Made by a program: the position numbers and the translations under genes
In this document: in pieces, positions 1-7,215 of the stretch
Numbering within the stretch: position 1 is the stretch's first letter
Layout of the letters: each line of letters begins with the position of its first letter
The notes under the pieces: generated by a model
What the model was told of the DNA's origin: nothing
Databases searched by the model: none
Seen by the model: the letters and a program-made list of their open reading frames with translations, nothing else
DNA from: an uncultured Ruminococcus sp.
GTDB taxonomy: Bacteria > Bacillota > Clostridia > Oscillospirales > Ruminococcaceae
Length of the DNA stretch: 28,547 nucleotides
Direction: 5' to 3'
NCBI GenBank assembly: GCA_900554975.1
Contig: USJI01000001.1
Span: 1 to 28,547 of the forward strand

Positions 1-1232
1 GTATTATCGTGGCGGCGGATGCGAAGGTTCCGATGGAGAGATTTGACGGAAAGCATGTTATACAGTGTCAGGTTTCGGACGGTATCAGCAAGGCTGATGA
101 GCTCATTGAGAGGGCGCTTAAGCAGGATGCACCGGTATTCAAGGCGGGAACCCATTCGGAGGAGACAGTGCAGAGTAAGGGAAAGAAGGACAGCTTCGCC
201 CACAGAATATATATGCAGCTTATGAACGGCGTGTCACATATGCTTCCGTTCGTTGTCGGCGGAGGTATCCTTATAGCAATAGCTTTTCTGATAGATGGAC
301 AGTGTGTTGACATCAATCTTTTGTCAGCGGCAGAGCGACAGAACTTCGGTACGATTACACCGGCAGCGGCATTTTTTAAGGGAATAGGCGGCGTGGCCTT
401 CGGACTTATGCTTCCGGTTCTGGCGGGCTTCATAGCGGAGGCGATAGCGGACAGACCGGGACTTGCGCTGGGCTTCGTTGGCGGTATGATTGCGGCAGGC
501 GGAAAATCGGGATTTCTTGGAGCGCTTGCTGCAGGCTTCATTGCAGGCTATGTGATTCTGCTTTTGAAAAAGGTATGCGATAAGCTTCCGGAGAGTCTTG
601 AGAAGCTTGCACCTGTGCTTTTTTACCCGGTATTCGGTATACTGATTATGGGTGTAGGCATGAACTTTGTGGTTGAGCCTGTCATGGGTGCAATCAACAC
701 GGCACTTAATTCGGGCCTTGCGAGCATGAACGGAACCAGCAAGATTTTACTTGGCTTCATATTAGGAGCAATGATGTCGGTTGATATGGGTGGTCCCTTC
801 AATAAGGCGGCGTATGTATTCGGAACAGCTTCGATTGTTGCCGGCAACTATGATATAATGGCAGCGGTTATGATAGGCGGTATGGTTCCTCCATGTGCCA
901 TAGCACTTGCAACAATTATTTTCAAGGACAGGTTCACAAAGGAGGAGAGACAGTCGGGTCCTGTAAACTTTATTATGGGACTTGCGTTCATTACGGAGGG
1001 AGCTATTCCGTATGCGGCCTCCGACCCACTGCATGTACTGCCTGCCTGCATAATAGGTGCAGGAATATCGGGTGCGTTGTCAGAGCTGTTTAATTGTACA
1101 CTCATGGCTCCGCACGGCGGAATCTTTGTATTCCCTGTTGTAGGCAATGCACTCATGTATCTGGTTGCACTCGCAATCGGAACAGCAGTGTCAACGGTAT
1201 TGCTCGGACTTTTCAAGAAAAAGGCAGCATAA
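1..1232 (+). CDS. fruA: PTS fructose-type permease, EIIB(C-terminal part)–EIIC, 5'-truncated
   Basis: The reading frame is already open at base 3, so the gene starts upstream of the window. The GTG at 9 is an internal Val, not a start. The first ~40 visible residues match the C-terminal half of a fructose-family EIIB domain (IIVAAD, MERFDGK, then the SKADELIERAL helix). The phosphorylated Cys of EIIB would lie outside the window. The rest is a full EIIC membrane domain with many hydrophobic helices, including the family stretches VSHMLPFVVGGG, DMGGPFNKAAY, ITEGAIPYAASDP and PHGGIFVFP. It would import and phosphorylate a fructose-like hexose at the membrane, taking phosphate from HPr, whose gene follows 119 bp downstream. 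All 14 Glu codons are GAG, unlike the neighbouring genes. An EIIA domain, if present, is not visible. Confidence 0.93.
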   Translation, partial: IIVAADAKVPMERFDGKHVIQCQVSDGISKADELIERALKQDAPVFKAGTHSEETVQSKGKKDSFAHRIYMQLMNGVSHMLPFVVGGGILIAIAFLIDGQCVDINLLSAAERQNFGTITPAAAFFKGIGGVAFGLMLPVLAGFIAEAIADRPGLALGFVGGMIAAGGKSGFLGALAAGFIAGYVILLLKKVCDKLPESLEKLAPVLFYPVFGILIMGVGMNFVVEPVMGAINTALNSGLASMNGTSKILLGFILGAMMSVDMGGPFNKAAYVFGTASIVAGNYDIMAAVMIGGMVPPCAIALATIIFKDRFTKEERQSGPVNFIMGLAFITEGAIPYAASDPLHVLPACIIGAGISGALSELFNCTLMAPHGGIFVFPVVGNALMYLVALAIGTAVSTVLLGLFKKKAA

Positions 1233-1253
1233 CCTAAATATAATTACAGATGA

Positions 1254-1282
1254 TTTAAAAAAATTACATTATAAATTATGAT
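1254..1282 (+). promoter_or_regulatory. possible ptsH promoter
   Basis: A TATGAT -10-like hexamer (1277-1282) lies 17 bp after a weak TTTAAA -35-like hexamer (1254-1259), in the AT-rich gap between fruA and ptsH. It would start transcription just before the hairpin at 1297-1321 and let ptsHI be made independently of fruA. The -35 match is poor, so this is tentative. Confidence 0.3.
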
Positions 1283-1296
1283 TTTGCCGACGGATA

Positions 1297-1321
1297 ATTG
1301 CAGGATATAGCAGCCTGCAAT
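1297..1321 (+). promoter_or_regulatory. 8-bp inverted repeat in the ptsH leader
   Basis: ATTGCAGG and CCTGCAAT flank a 9-nt loop, about 14 nt before the ptsH SD (GGAAGGAG around 1335-1342). No U-run follows, so it is not an ordinary terminator. It could be an mRNA end or processing hairpin in a fruA–ptsH transcript, or a protein-binding operator. Confidence 0.4.
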
Positions 1322-1351
1322 GCCGTGGCAGCACCGGAAGGAGAAAAAAAT

Positions 1352-1609
1352 ATGAAGACATTTTCTTACACAATCAAGGACACACAGGGAATCCACGCAA
1401 GACCAGCAGGACTTCTTGGCAAAAAAGCAAAGGAATTTTCAAGCGAGATAACCGTTTCAAACGGTACAAAGACAGTTAATGCAACAAAGATAATTGCTCT
1501 TATGGGACTCGGTGTAAAGTGCGGAGATACTATAACAGTAACAGCAAACGGAGCGGACGAAGATGAAGCTATAAAGGCTATGGAAGAATTTCTTTCAGCT
1601 AATCTTTAA
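1352..1609 (+). CDS. ptsH: HPr phosphocarrier protein
   Basis: This 85-aa protein has the length and sequence of HPr, the cytoplasmic carrier that moves phosphate from Enzyme I to sugar-specific EIIA domains. The active-site motif GIHARPAG places the phosphorylated His at residue 15. The ATG at 1352 has a good SD (GGAAGGAG) just upstream; an upstream TTG at 1298 falls in the leader hairpin and would add unrelated residues. The position equivalent to regulatory Ser46 of Bacillus HPr is Lys46 (VNATK-IIALMGLG), so the usual HPr kinase site is absent. It sits between fruA and ptsI, 21 bp before the ptsI start, and is probably cotranscribed with ptsI. Confidence 0.95.
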   Translation: MKTFSYTIKDTQGIHARPAGLLGKKAKEFSSEITVSNGTKTVNATKIIALMGLGVKCGDTITVTANGADEDEAIKAMEEFLSANL

Positions 1610-1630
1610 TTGAAAACAGGGGGTGTCGGT

Positions 1631-3262
1631 ATGAAAAAATTCAGTGGAAAGGGCGTTTACAGTGCAGTAGCAATCGGAAAAATATCGGTGTTCAAACGTC
1701 AGGAGGCGGCAGTAAAACGCACTCACGTTACCGACACCGATTCTGAGATAAAGCGTCTTGAAAAGGCAAAGGAACAGACAACAGCTCAGCTGGAGGGGAT
1801 TTATCAGAAAGCCCTGAAAGAAGTCGGTGAAACAAATGCACAGATATTTGAAATTCACATGATGATGGTTGAAGATGATGATTACAATGAATCAATAGTC
1901 AATATTATCGAAGGACAGAAAGTCAATGCAGAATATGCTGTTGCTGTTACATCTGACAACTTTGCGGAAATGTTCGCCAATATGGACGATCCTTATATGC
2001 AGGCAAGGTCTGCTGATATAAAGGATATATCAAACAGGATAATCAGCAATCTTGCAGGGGGAGGAAACCTCCACTCAGCAGATGAAAAGGTTATAATCTG
2101 TGCCGATGACCTTGCACCGAGTGAAACAGTCGCACTGGACAAGGATAAGGTTCTGGCATTTGTTACAGCTTACGGTTCTTCAAATTCCCACACAGCTATT
2201 CTGGCAAGAACTATGAATATACCTGCGGTTATCGGCGTCGGACAGGAATTCCTTGACAGCATAAAGGACGGCGATGAAGCTGTTGTTGATGGCTTTACAG
2301 GAGAGATTTACGTTTCCCCTGACAGCGATACTAAAGAAAAGATGCTTGCAAAGCAGAAAGCGGACGCTGAACAGAAGGAGCTTTTGCTCAGTCTCAAAGG
2401 CAAGGAAAACGTTACCCTTGACGGAACAAAGATAAACATTTATGCGAATATAGGCGGAGTCGGAAATATCGGTGCGGTACTGCTCAACGATGCCGGAGGA
2501 ATAGGACTTTTCAGAAGTGAATTCCTCTATCTTGAAAACAGCGATTATCCGACAGAGGAACAGCAGTTCCATGCATATAAAAAGGTTCTGGAAAGCATGG
2601 CTGGAAAAAAAGTTATAATCAGAACTCTTGATATCGGTGCTGACAAGCAGGTGGATTATTTTAACCTTAAAAAGGAAGACAACCCTGCTATGGGACTTCG
2701 TGCAATAAGAATATGCCTTACACGTCCTGAGATATTCAGAACACAGCTGAGAGCATTGTACCGTGCATCAGTATACGGCAGTCTGGGAATTATGTTCCCG
2801 ATGATAACAAGCGTTTCAGAAGTTGAAAAGATACTCGGAATATGCGAGGACGTAAAACGGGAACTGAAATCACAGGATATTGAATATTCAGAAAATGTCG
2901 AACTCGGAATTATGATTGAAACCCCGGCAGCGGCTGTTATAAGTGACAGACTTGCCCCGCTTGTAGACTTTTTCAGTGTTGGTACAAATGACCTTACACA
3001 ATATACTCTTGCCTGTGACAGACAGAATCCTGAGCTTGAACAGTTCTGTGACACTCACCATGAGGCAATTCTGAGACTTATTGAAATGTCCGCCGAAAAT
3101 GCTCACAGGCATGGAGCATGGATAGGAATCTGCGGTGAACTTGCGGCAGATACATCTCTTACAGAAACATTCCTCAGAATGGGAATTGATGAGCTTTCAG
3201 TTTCACCGTCATTTGTTCTCAAGGTAAGAGATGCGGTAAGAAAAACCGACCTTTCAAAATAA
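1631..3262 (+). CDS. ptsI: PTS Enzyme I (phosphoenolpyruvate–protein phosphotransferase)
   Basis: This 543-aa protein starts the PTS relay by taking phosphate from PEP and passing it to HPr in the cytoplasm. Visible features are the N-terminal HPr-binding region, the phosphohistidine motif SSNSHTAILAR (His187), and the C-terminal PEP-binding TIM barrel with GGIGLFRSEFLY, GIMIETPAA, SVGTNDLTQYTLACDR and the catalytic Cys in GICGEL (Cys501). Length is slightly below the usual ~570 aa but all core motifs are present. The ATG at 1631 follows a G-rich SD (AGGGGG). The reading frame extends a few codons further to a TTG at 1610, which directly follows the ptsH stop and has no SD. It ends at a bidirectional terminator. 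Confidence 0.97.
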   Translation: MKKFSGKGVYSAVAIGKISVFKRQEAAVKRTHVTDTDSEIKRLEKAKEQTTAQLEGIYQKALKEVGETNAQIFEIHMMMVEDDDYNESIVNIIEGQKVNAEYAVAVTSDNFAEMFANMDDPYMQARSADIKDISNRIISNLAGGGNLHSADEKVIICADDLAPSETVALDKDKVLAFVTAYGSSNSHTAILARTMNIPAVIGVGQEFLDSIKDGDEAVVDGFTGEIYVSPDSDTKEKMLAKQKADAEQKELLLSLKGKENVTLDGTKINIYANIGGVGNIGAVLLNDAGGIGLFRSEFLYLENSDYPTEEQQFHAYKKVLESMAGKKVIIRTLDIGADKQVDYFNLKKEDNPAMGLRAIRICLTRPEIFRTQLRALYRASVYGSLGIMFPMITSVSEVEKILGICEDVKRELKSQDIEYSENVELGIMIETPAAAVISDRLAPLVDFFSVGTNDLTQYTLACDRQNPELEQFCDTHHEAILRLIEMSAENAHRHGAWIGICGELAADTSLTETFLRMGIDELSVSPSFVLKVRDAVRKTDLSK

Positions 3263-3305
3263 AACCAAACCAATCACAAGTATACCTTTCTCCAATAAAT
3301 CAGAA

Positions 3306-3340
3306 AAAGAGGACGCTTTCAAAGCGTCCTCTTTGCTTTT
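3306..3340. terminator. bidirectional terminator between ptsI and the pyridoxal kinase gene
   Basis: A perfect 14-bp inverted repeat (AAAGAGGACGCTTT at 3306-3319 and its complement at 3321-3334) folds with an effective ~7-nt loop. T-rich sequence follows on the plus side and A-rich sequence precedes it. It separates the convergent ptsI and pyridoxal kinase genes. Its GGACGCT core recurs in two other terminators in this window. Confidence 0.88.
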
Positions 3341-3349
3341 ATATTATTA

Positions 3350-4177
3350 TCAGATATCTCCGAGAGTGTAAAGAACAGGCTCAAATACAACGCCATCTGA
3401 AAGCGGAGTTCCTGCTTTTATTGTATAGTCAATAGCTTCGGAAATGAACTTTCCGGCTATTGCAACGGCTTCGGCTACGGTAGTGCCTTTCATGATGAAT
3501 GCAGTAACAACGGAAGCAAAGATATCACCTGTTCCGGAGAATACCCTTGAATCACGTCTGATTTCGTCAAATTCAAAAGCCCCGTCCTGATAAGACATAT
3601 TGACAATGCTGTTTTTCTTGACGATTCCTGTCAGAACAGTGCGGTAGCAGCCCATGTCCTCAATCTTTTTTGCAAGTTCACGAGCCTTGTCCATGGAAAT
3701 ATCCTCGCCGGTGTATTCAGTATCCGTAAGGAAACAAGCCTCTGTTATGTTCGGCGTTGTAAGGTCAGCCAGAGGAACAAGTTTTTTCATTCCTTCACGC
3801 ATACCCTCCGTATATGTGGCATACAGCTTTCCGTTATCACCCATTACAGGGTCAACAATAATGCAGGTAGGATAATCTGAATCTTTTCTGTCAGTTATGA
3901 AGTCAGATACAATTCCGATCTGCTTTTCAGAACCTAAAAAGCCGCTGTATATTCCGTCAAATTCAATATCGTCCCAGTTTTTTAGGTATGGCGGCATGGA
4001 ATCTGTAAGGTCTGAAAAATAAAATGATTTGAACTGTGAATGCTTTGAAAGTATAGCCGTAGGAGCAGGACACGCCTGAACTCCTGAAGCAGACAGAATG
4101 GAAATAGCTGTTGTCAGTGAACATCTTCCGAATCCGGATAAATCATGGATACATGCAACTCTTGGTATTCTCATCAT
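3350..4177 (-). CDS. pyridoxal/pyridoxamine kinase, PdxK/PdxY-like
   Basis: This 275-aa ribokinase-fold protein would phosphorylate vitamin B6 vitamers to give the 5'-phosphates, in the cytoplasm. Support is the N-terminal HDLSGFGRCSLT, the DPVMGDNGKLY motif (about 109-119), the TPN-TEA motif (141-147), and the C-terminal GTGD motif (215-218) with the catalytic Asp at 218. Length fits the family. Two ATGs lie in tandem (4177 and 4174) behind an AGGAG SD. The first gives 5-nt spacing and the second 8 nt, so the true start may be one codon later. It follows rsmI by 25 bp on the same strand and is probably the last gene of the trmN6–rsmI unit. A hydroxymethylpyrimidine kinase (ThiD) is a less likely alternative. 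Confidence 0.9.
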   Translation of the reverse strand: MMRIPRVACIHDLSGFGRCSLTTAISILSASGVQACPAPTAILSKHSQFKSFYFSDLTDSMPPYLKNWDDIEFDGIYSGFLGSEKQIGIVSDFITDRKDSDYPTCIIVDPVMGDNGKLYATYTEGMREGMKKLVPLADLTTPNITEACFLTDTEYTGEDISMDKARELAKKIEDMGCYRTVLTGIVKKNSIVNMSYQDGAFEFDEIRRDSRVFSGTGDIFASVVTAFIMKGTTVAEAVAIAGKFISEAIDYTIKAGTPLSDGVVFEPVLYTLGDI

Positions 4178-4202
4178 AATTACTCCTAAAAAATATTGAA
4201 AT

Positions 4203-5027
4203 TTAATTATTTACAATTCTTGCATAAAGCTGACTCTTTGAAAAGTCAGTTTCCTTTGCGATTTTCTTGCAGGCTTCTGAAGGTTTTACGCCCTCATCAA
4301 TAAGACTTCTGACCATGTTTTCCGCCTGTTCGATTGTTATATCTGAATTTTCCGGAAGCGGTGCGCCCTCAACTACAAGAACGTATTCGCCTTTCGGCGG
4401 TCTTGCTTCATAGTAGGCGATAGCCTCGGAAATAGTCATACGAAGGACTTCCTCGTGTATTTTTGTAAGTTCACGGCAAAGAGATATTTTTCTGTCGCCG
4501 AAATATTTCAGAAAGTCATTGAGCGTTGTCATAAGCTTATGCGGAGCTTCATAGAAAACGAGCGTGTGACAGTCGTTTTTAACGCTTTCAAGGTGGTCGT
4601 AACGCTGTTTCTTGTTTACTGACAAAAATCCCTCAAAAGCAAAACGTGAGGTGTTAAGTCCGGAAACAGCCAGTGCGGAAATTACGGCACTCGGCCCCGG
4701 AACAACCTTTACATCTATACCGAGCTTTGCACAGAGTCTTACAAGAACTTCCCCCGGGTCGGATATGCATGGCATTCCGGCATCAGTTACAATAGCCGCA
4801 TTTTCTCCGTTTTGTATCCGCTTTGCAATATGCTCCGCACATTCGGGAGTGCTGTGACCATGATAGCTCACAAGCGGCTTTTTAATTTCATACCTGTTAA
4901 GCAGTTTCAGGGTGACACGGGTGTCCTCAGCAGCAATAAAATCTACGCTTTTTAAAGTTTCAAGCTGTCTGAATGTGATGTCGCCCATATTTCCGATAGG
5001 AGTTCCTACGACATACAAAGTTCCCAT
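4203..5027 (-). CDS. rsmI: 16S rRNA (cytidine-1402 2'-O)-methyltransferase RsmI
   Basis: This 274-aa SAM-dependent tetrapyrrole-methylase-fold enzyme 2'-O-methylates C1402 in the decoding centre of 16S rRNA. The N-terminus GTPIGNMGDITFR, AAEDTR, VSYHGHS, TDAGMPCISDPG and VPGPSA are family hallmarks, and the C-terminal part (SEACKKIA...SKSQLY) is the usual small helical domain. The ATG overlaps the upstream trmN6 stop by one base (TAATG), so translation is likely coupled. The pairing with a TrmN6-type gene resembles Bacillus yabB–yazA–yabC, but the GIY-YIG gene (yazA) found between them there is missing. Confidence 0.96.
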   Translation of the reverse strand: MGTLYVVGTPIGNMGDITFRQLETLKSVDFIAAEDTRVTLKLLNRYEIKKPLVSYHGHSTPECAEHIAKRIQNGENAAIVTDAGMPCISDPGEVLVRLCAKLGIDVKVVPGPSAVISALAVSGLNTSRFAFEGFLSVNKKQRYDHLESVKNDCHTLVFYEAPHKLMTTLNDFLKYFGDRKISLCRELTKIHEEVLRMTISEAIAYYEARPPKGEYVLVVEGAPLPENSDITIEQAENMVRSLIDEGVKPSEACKKIAKETDFSKSQLYARIVNN

Positions 5028-5761
5028 TATTCGTTGTCCTTTCTTTCAAGCCCCTGACTGTATATGCTTTCCAGTTCTTCTGAATAGCCGTTTCCGTTCC
5101 AGACATAAAGCTGCGGGAGTATTTTCATAAACGGTTTTCCTCCCTTTCTTCCTTCAATGAGGAAAAGCCATGGTGCGGATTCGGGGTTCTTGCTTACAAA
5201 TCTGATTCTTTTCGGCTCAATACCATTATTTTTCATAGCGGTTATAACATCGCTGAGTCTTTCAGGTCTGTTGCATATGCAAAGTCTGCCGCCGTATTTT
5301 AAAAGCTTTGCCGCACTTCTGCACACGTCATCAATGTTGCAGAGTATCTCATGACGGGCTATTCTGTGAGCGTCAAGAGTGCTTTCTATCCCCGCATTAG
5401 CCGCTTTGTATGGCGGATTGCAGGTTACAAGGCTGAGTTTCCCCAGAGGGGCATCTTCCCAAAGGTCTTTGAGGTCGGCACAGACAGGCGTTATTGAGCC
5501 GATTCCATTTTTTTCAAGACTTATCTCAAGCTGTTTTACAGCCTGAGGCTGAATGTCAACAGCGTATGTATGAACCGGAGGGTCAGACCTCTGCATTATA
5601 AGCGGAATGATTCCGCAGCCCGTTCCAAGGTCACAGGCAAGGTCATTCTTTTTGTATCCGGAAAAATGTGTCAGTAAAAATGCGTCCGTACCGAAACCAT
5701 GCTCCGGACTTACACAGACACTTATATTATCCGACAATTTTTCAAAGCTGAAATTATCCAC
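5027..5761 (-). CDS. tRNA1(Val) (adenine-N6)-methyltransferase family protein, TrmN6/YfiC-like
   Basis: This 244-aa Rossmann-fold methyltransferase has SAM motif DLGTGCG (44-50) and the N6-adenine/amino-methyltransferase motif NPPY (115-118), followed by ARHE. That is the pattern of TrmN6, which makes m6A37 in tRNA1(Val). I chose the GTG at 5761 because a GGAGG SD lies 5 nt upstream and the length then fits the family. The longer open frame to 5860 reads through the promoter region and encodes an unlikely hydrophobic tail. It is the first gene of a unit with rsmI, behind a strong promoter at 5796-5824. The exact tRNA target cannot be read from sequence. Confidence 0.9.
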   Translation of the reverse strand: MDNFSFEKLSDNISVCVSPEHGFGTDAFLLTHFSGYKKNDLACDLGTGCGIIPLIMQRSDPPVHTYAVDIQPQAVKQLEISLEKNGIGSITPVCADLKDLWEDAPLGKLSLVTCNPPYKAANAGIESTLDAHRIARHEILCNIDDVCRSAAKLLKYGGRLCICNRPERLSDVITAMKNNGIEPKRIRFVSKNPESAPWLFLIEGRKGGKPFMKILPQLYVWNGNGYSEELESIYSQGLERKDNE

Positions 5762-5795
5762 AAAAACCTCCGAAAACTCCAAAATATACACTTTA

Positions 5796-5824
5796 ATAAT
5801 AACACAAATGATATAAAATTTCAA
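5796..5824 (-). promoter_or_regulatory. sigma-A-type promoter of the trmN6–rsmI–pyridoxal kinase unit
   Basis: Read on the minus strand, TTGAAA (5819-5824) and TATTAT (5796-5801) are separated by exactly 17 bp, about 35 bp before the GTG of trmN6. Both hexamers match the consensus at 5 of 6 positions. The promoter lies just after the terminator of the HtrA unit, which fits independent transcription. Confidence 0.75.
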
Positions 5825-5840
5825 TAGCTTTTGCAAAAAT

Positions 5841-5874
5841 AATAAAAAAAGAGATGCCATAAGACATCCCTTTT
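5841..5874 (-). terminator. Rho-independent terminator of the RR–HK–htrA operon
   Basis: On the minus strand, AAAAGGGATG and CATCTCTTTT pair around an 8-nt loop, with one G·U pair, and a run of T follows. The G·U pair becomes an A·C mismatch on the other strand, so the hairpin is built for the minus direction, i.e. downstream of htrA. Confidence 0.85.
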
Positions 5875-5878
5875 GGTT

Positions 5879-7213
5879 TTAATAATCTCCGGAAGTATCA
5901 GCCATGAGTTTGAATTCAATGCTGAAATATTTTATATCTCCGTTTTTGTCAACCCTTGCACATTCAGCGGTTAATTTATCTCCGCCTTTTTTGCCTTTTA
6001 TTACTTCGCTCAGCTGATTGTAATCTGAAATCTTTGTTCCGTTTACGGAAATTATGAAGTCTTCCGGCTGGAGTTCTGTGTTTGCGATATCGCAGTCATC
6101 ACTTATCTTTTCAATCCAGAGTGCGTTTTCAAGTTCCTTTGGAATATCAAAGCCATACTTTTCCTTGAACTGTATATTTGCGTAGCTTCCGTCCTTTGCC
6201 GCACCGCCGAATGATGAATAGAACGTAATGCCTATCCTTACACGTCCGCTTACATATCCCTGTGAGATAAGTTCCTCAATAATAGGCTTTGCATCGTTTA
6301 TTGTTATGGCGAATCCGAGTCCTTCGGAAGTTACCGCCGCATATTTTGACGATGTTATACCTATTACCTGACCATACATATTGACCAGCGCACCGCCTGA
6401 GTTTCCCGGACTTATTGCGGCATTTGTCTGTATGCAGTTCATCTCAAAGCTTGTGGTGTCTGTCTTTATCTTTCTGTCGATTCCCGAAACGATACCGTCC
6501 GTTATAGAACCTGTCAGTCCGGCAGGGTTTCCTATTGCCACAACAGCTTCTCCCTGTACCACCTGGTCAGAGTTGCCCAGTGTTGCAGGAGAAAGTCCCT
6601 GTGCATCTATCTTGATTACGGCAATATCGGTTTTGGAATCTTTCCCGATAACTTCAGCCGTGTATGATTTTCCGTCATATGTTGTGACAGTATATTTTTT
6701 CATATTGTCAATTACATGGGTGTTGGTAACTATGTAGCCGTCCTGTGAAATGATTATTCCTGAACCGCTTCCTGAAATGATGTCAGTATTTTCGGTTTCA
6801 TAGGTGTATATTTCAACTATCTGCGGCTTTACAACAGATACAAGTCCCTCTATGGTGTATTTTCCGCTTTCATCGGTAAGAGTGTCACTGCCCTCCGGTT
6901 TGTCCTGCGTCTGTAACAGAACTTTTGTACCGCTGAATCCGCTGAAATCATTTATTCTGTATGTGCTGAAGTCCGTTGCCATGCAGTAAACGGTCATAAC
7001 ACAGACCATAACAAATACCAGCACAAGGAGGATTACTGCCGCCGCATGTCCGTTTCCCTTCGGGACTTTTTTATGTGAAGCTGAACCGGAAAGTTCCTGC
7101 ACATTGTTTAATATTTCATTTGCGGTATTTTCAAAATCCTGCTGTTTTGACATTTCATCTGTCTGTATATTTTCAGTTTCATTCTGACTGATATTGCTTG
7201 AATTTTCGTCCAT
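5879..7213 (-). CDS. membrane-anchored HtrA/DegP-type serine protease with PDZ domain
   Basis: This 444-aa protein has a polar cytoplasmic N-terminus (1-55), one membrane helix (about 56-79), an extracellular trypsin-like protease domain and a C-terminal PDZ-like domain (about 305-440). The catalytic triad is visible: His166 (TNTHV), Asp196 (TDIAVI) and Ser272 (PGNSGGA). It would degrade or refold misfolded exported proteins. The PDZ region is unusual. It carries an insertion of roughly 40 residues after GRVRIGITF, and the usual GLKPGDVI is replaced by LQPEDFII. The ATG lies 2 bp after the histidine kinase stop, with its SD (GGAG) inside the kinase gene. It is therefore cotranscribed with a two-component system and likely belongs to its envelope-stress response. 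Confidence 0.95.
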   Translation of the reverse strand: MDENSSNISQNETENIQTDEMSKQQDFENTANEILNNVQELSGSASHKKVPKGNGHAAAVILLVLVFVMVCVMTVYCMATDFSTYRINDFSGFSGTKVLLQTQDKPEGSDTLTDESGKYTIEGLVSVVKPQIVEIYTYETENTDIISGSGSGIIISQDGYIVTNTHVIDNMKKYTVTTYDGKSYTAEVIGKDSKTDIAVIKIDAQGLSPATLGNSDQVVQGEAVVAIGNPAGLTGSITDGIVSGIDRKIKTDTTSFEMNCIQTNAAISPGNSGGALVNMYGQVIGITSSKYAAVTSEGLGFAITINDAKPIIEELISQGYVSGRVRIGITFYSSFGGAAKDGSYANIQFKEKYGFDIPKELENALWIEKISDDCDIANTELQPEDFIISVNGTKISDYNQLSEVIKGKKGGDKLTAECARVDKNGDIKYFSIEFKLMADTSGDY

Positions 7214-7215
7214 GG

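Noticed and set aside
68..541. 157-codon open frame antisense to fruA
   Set aside because: It lies opposite a clear EIIC domain and gives Ala/Pro/Ser-rich sequence with no family likeness.
5762..5860. N-terminal extension of the TrmN6-like protein as a signal peptide
   Set aside because: The hydrophobic stretch is encoded by the promoter region. A GGAGG SD sits right before the GTG at 5761, and methyltransferases of this family are cytoplasmic.
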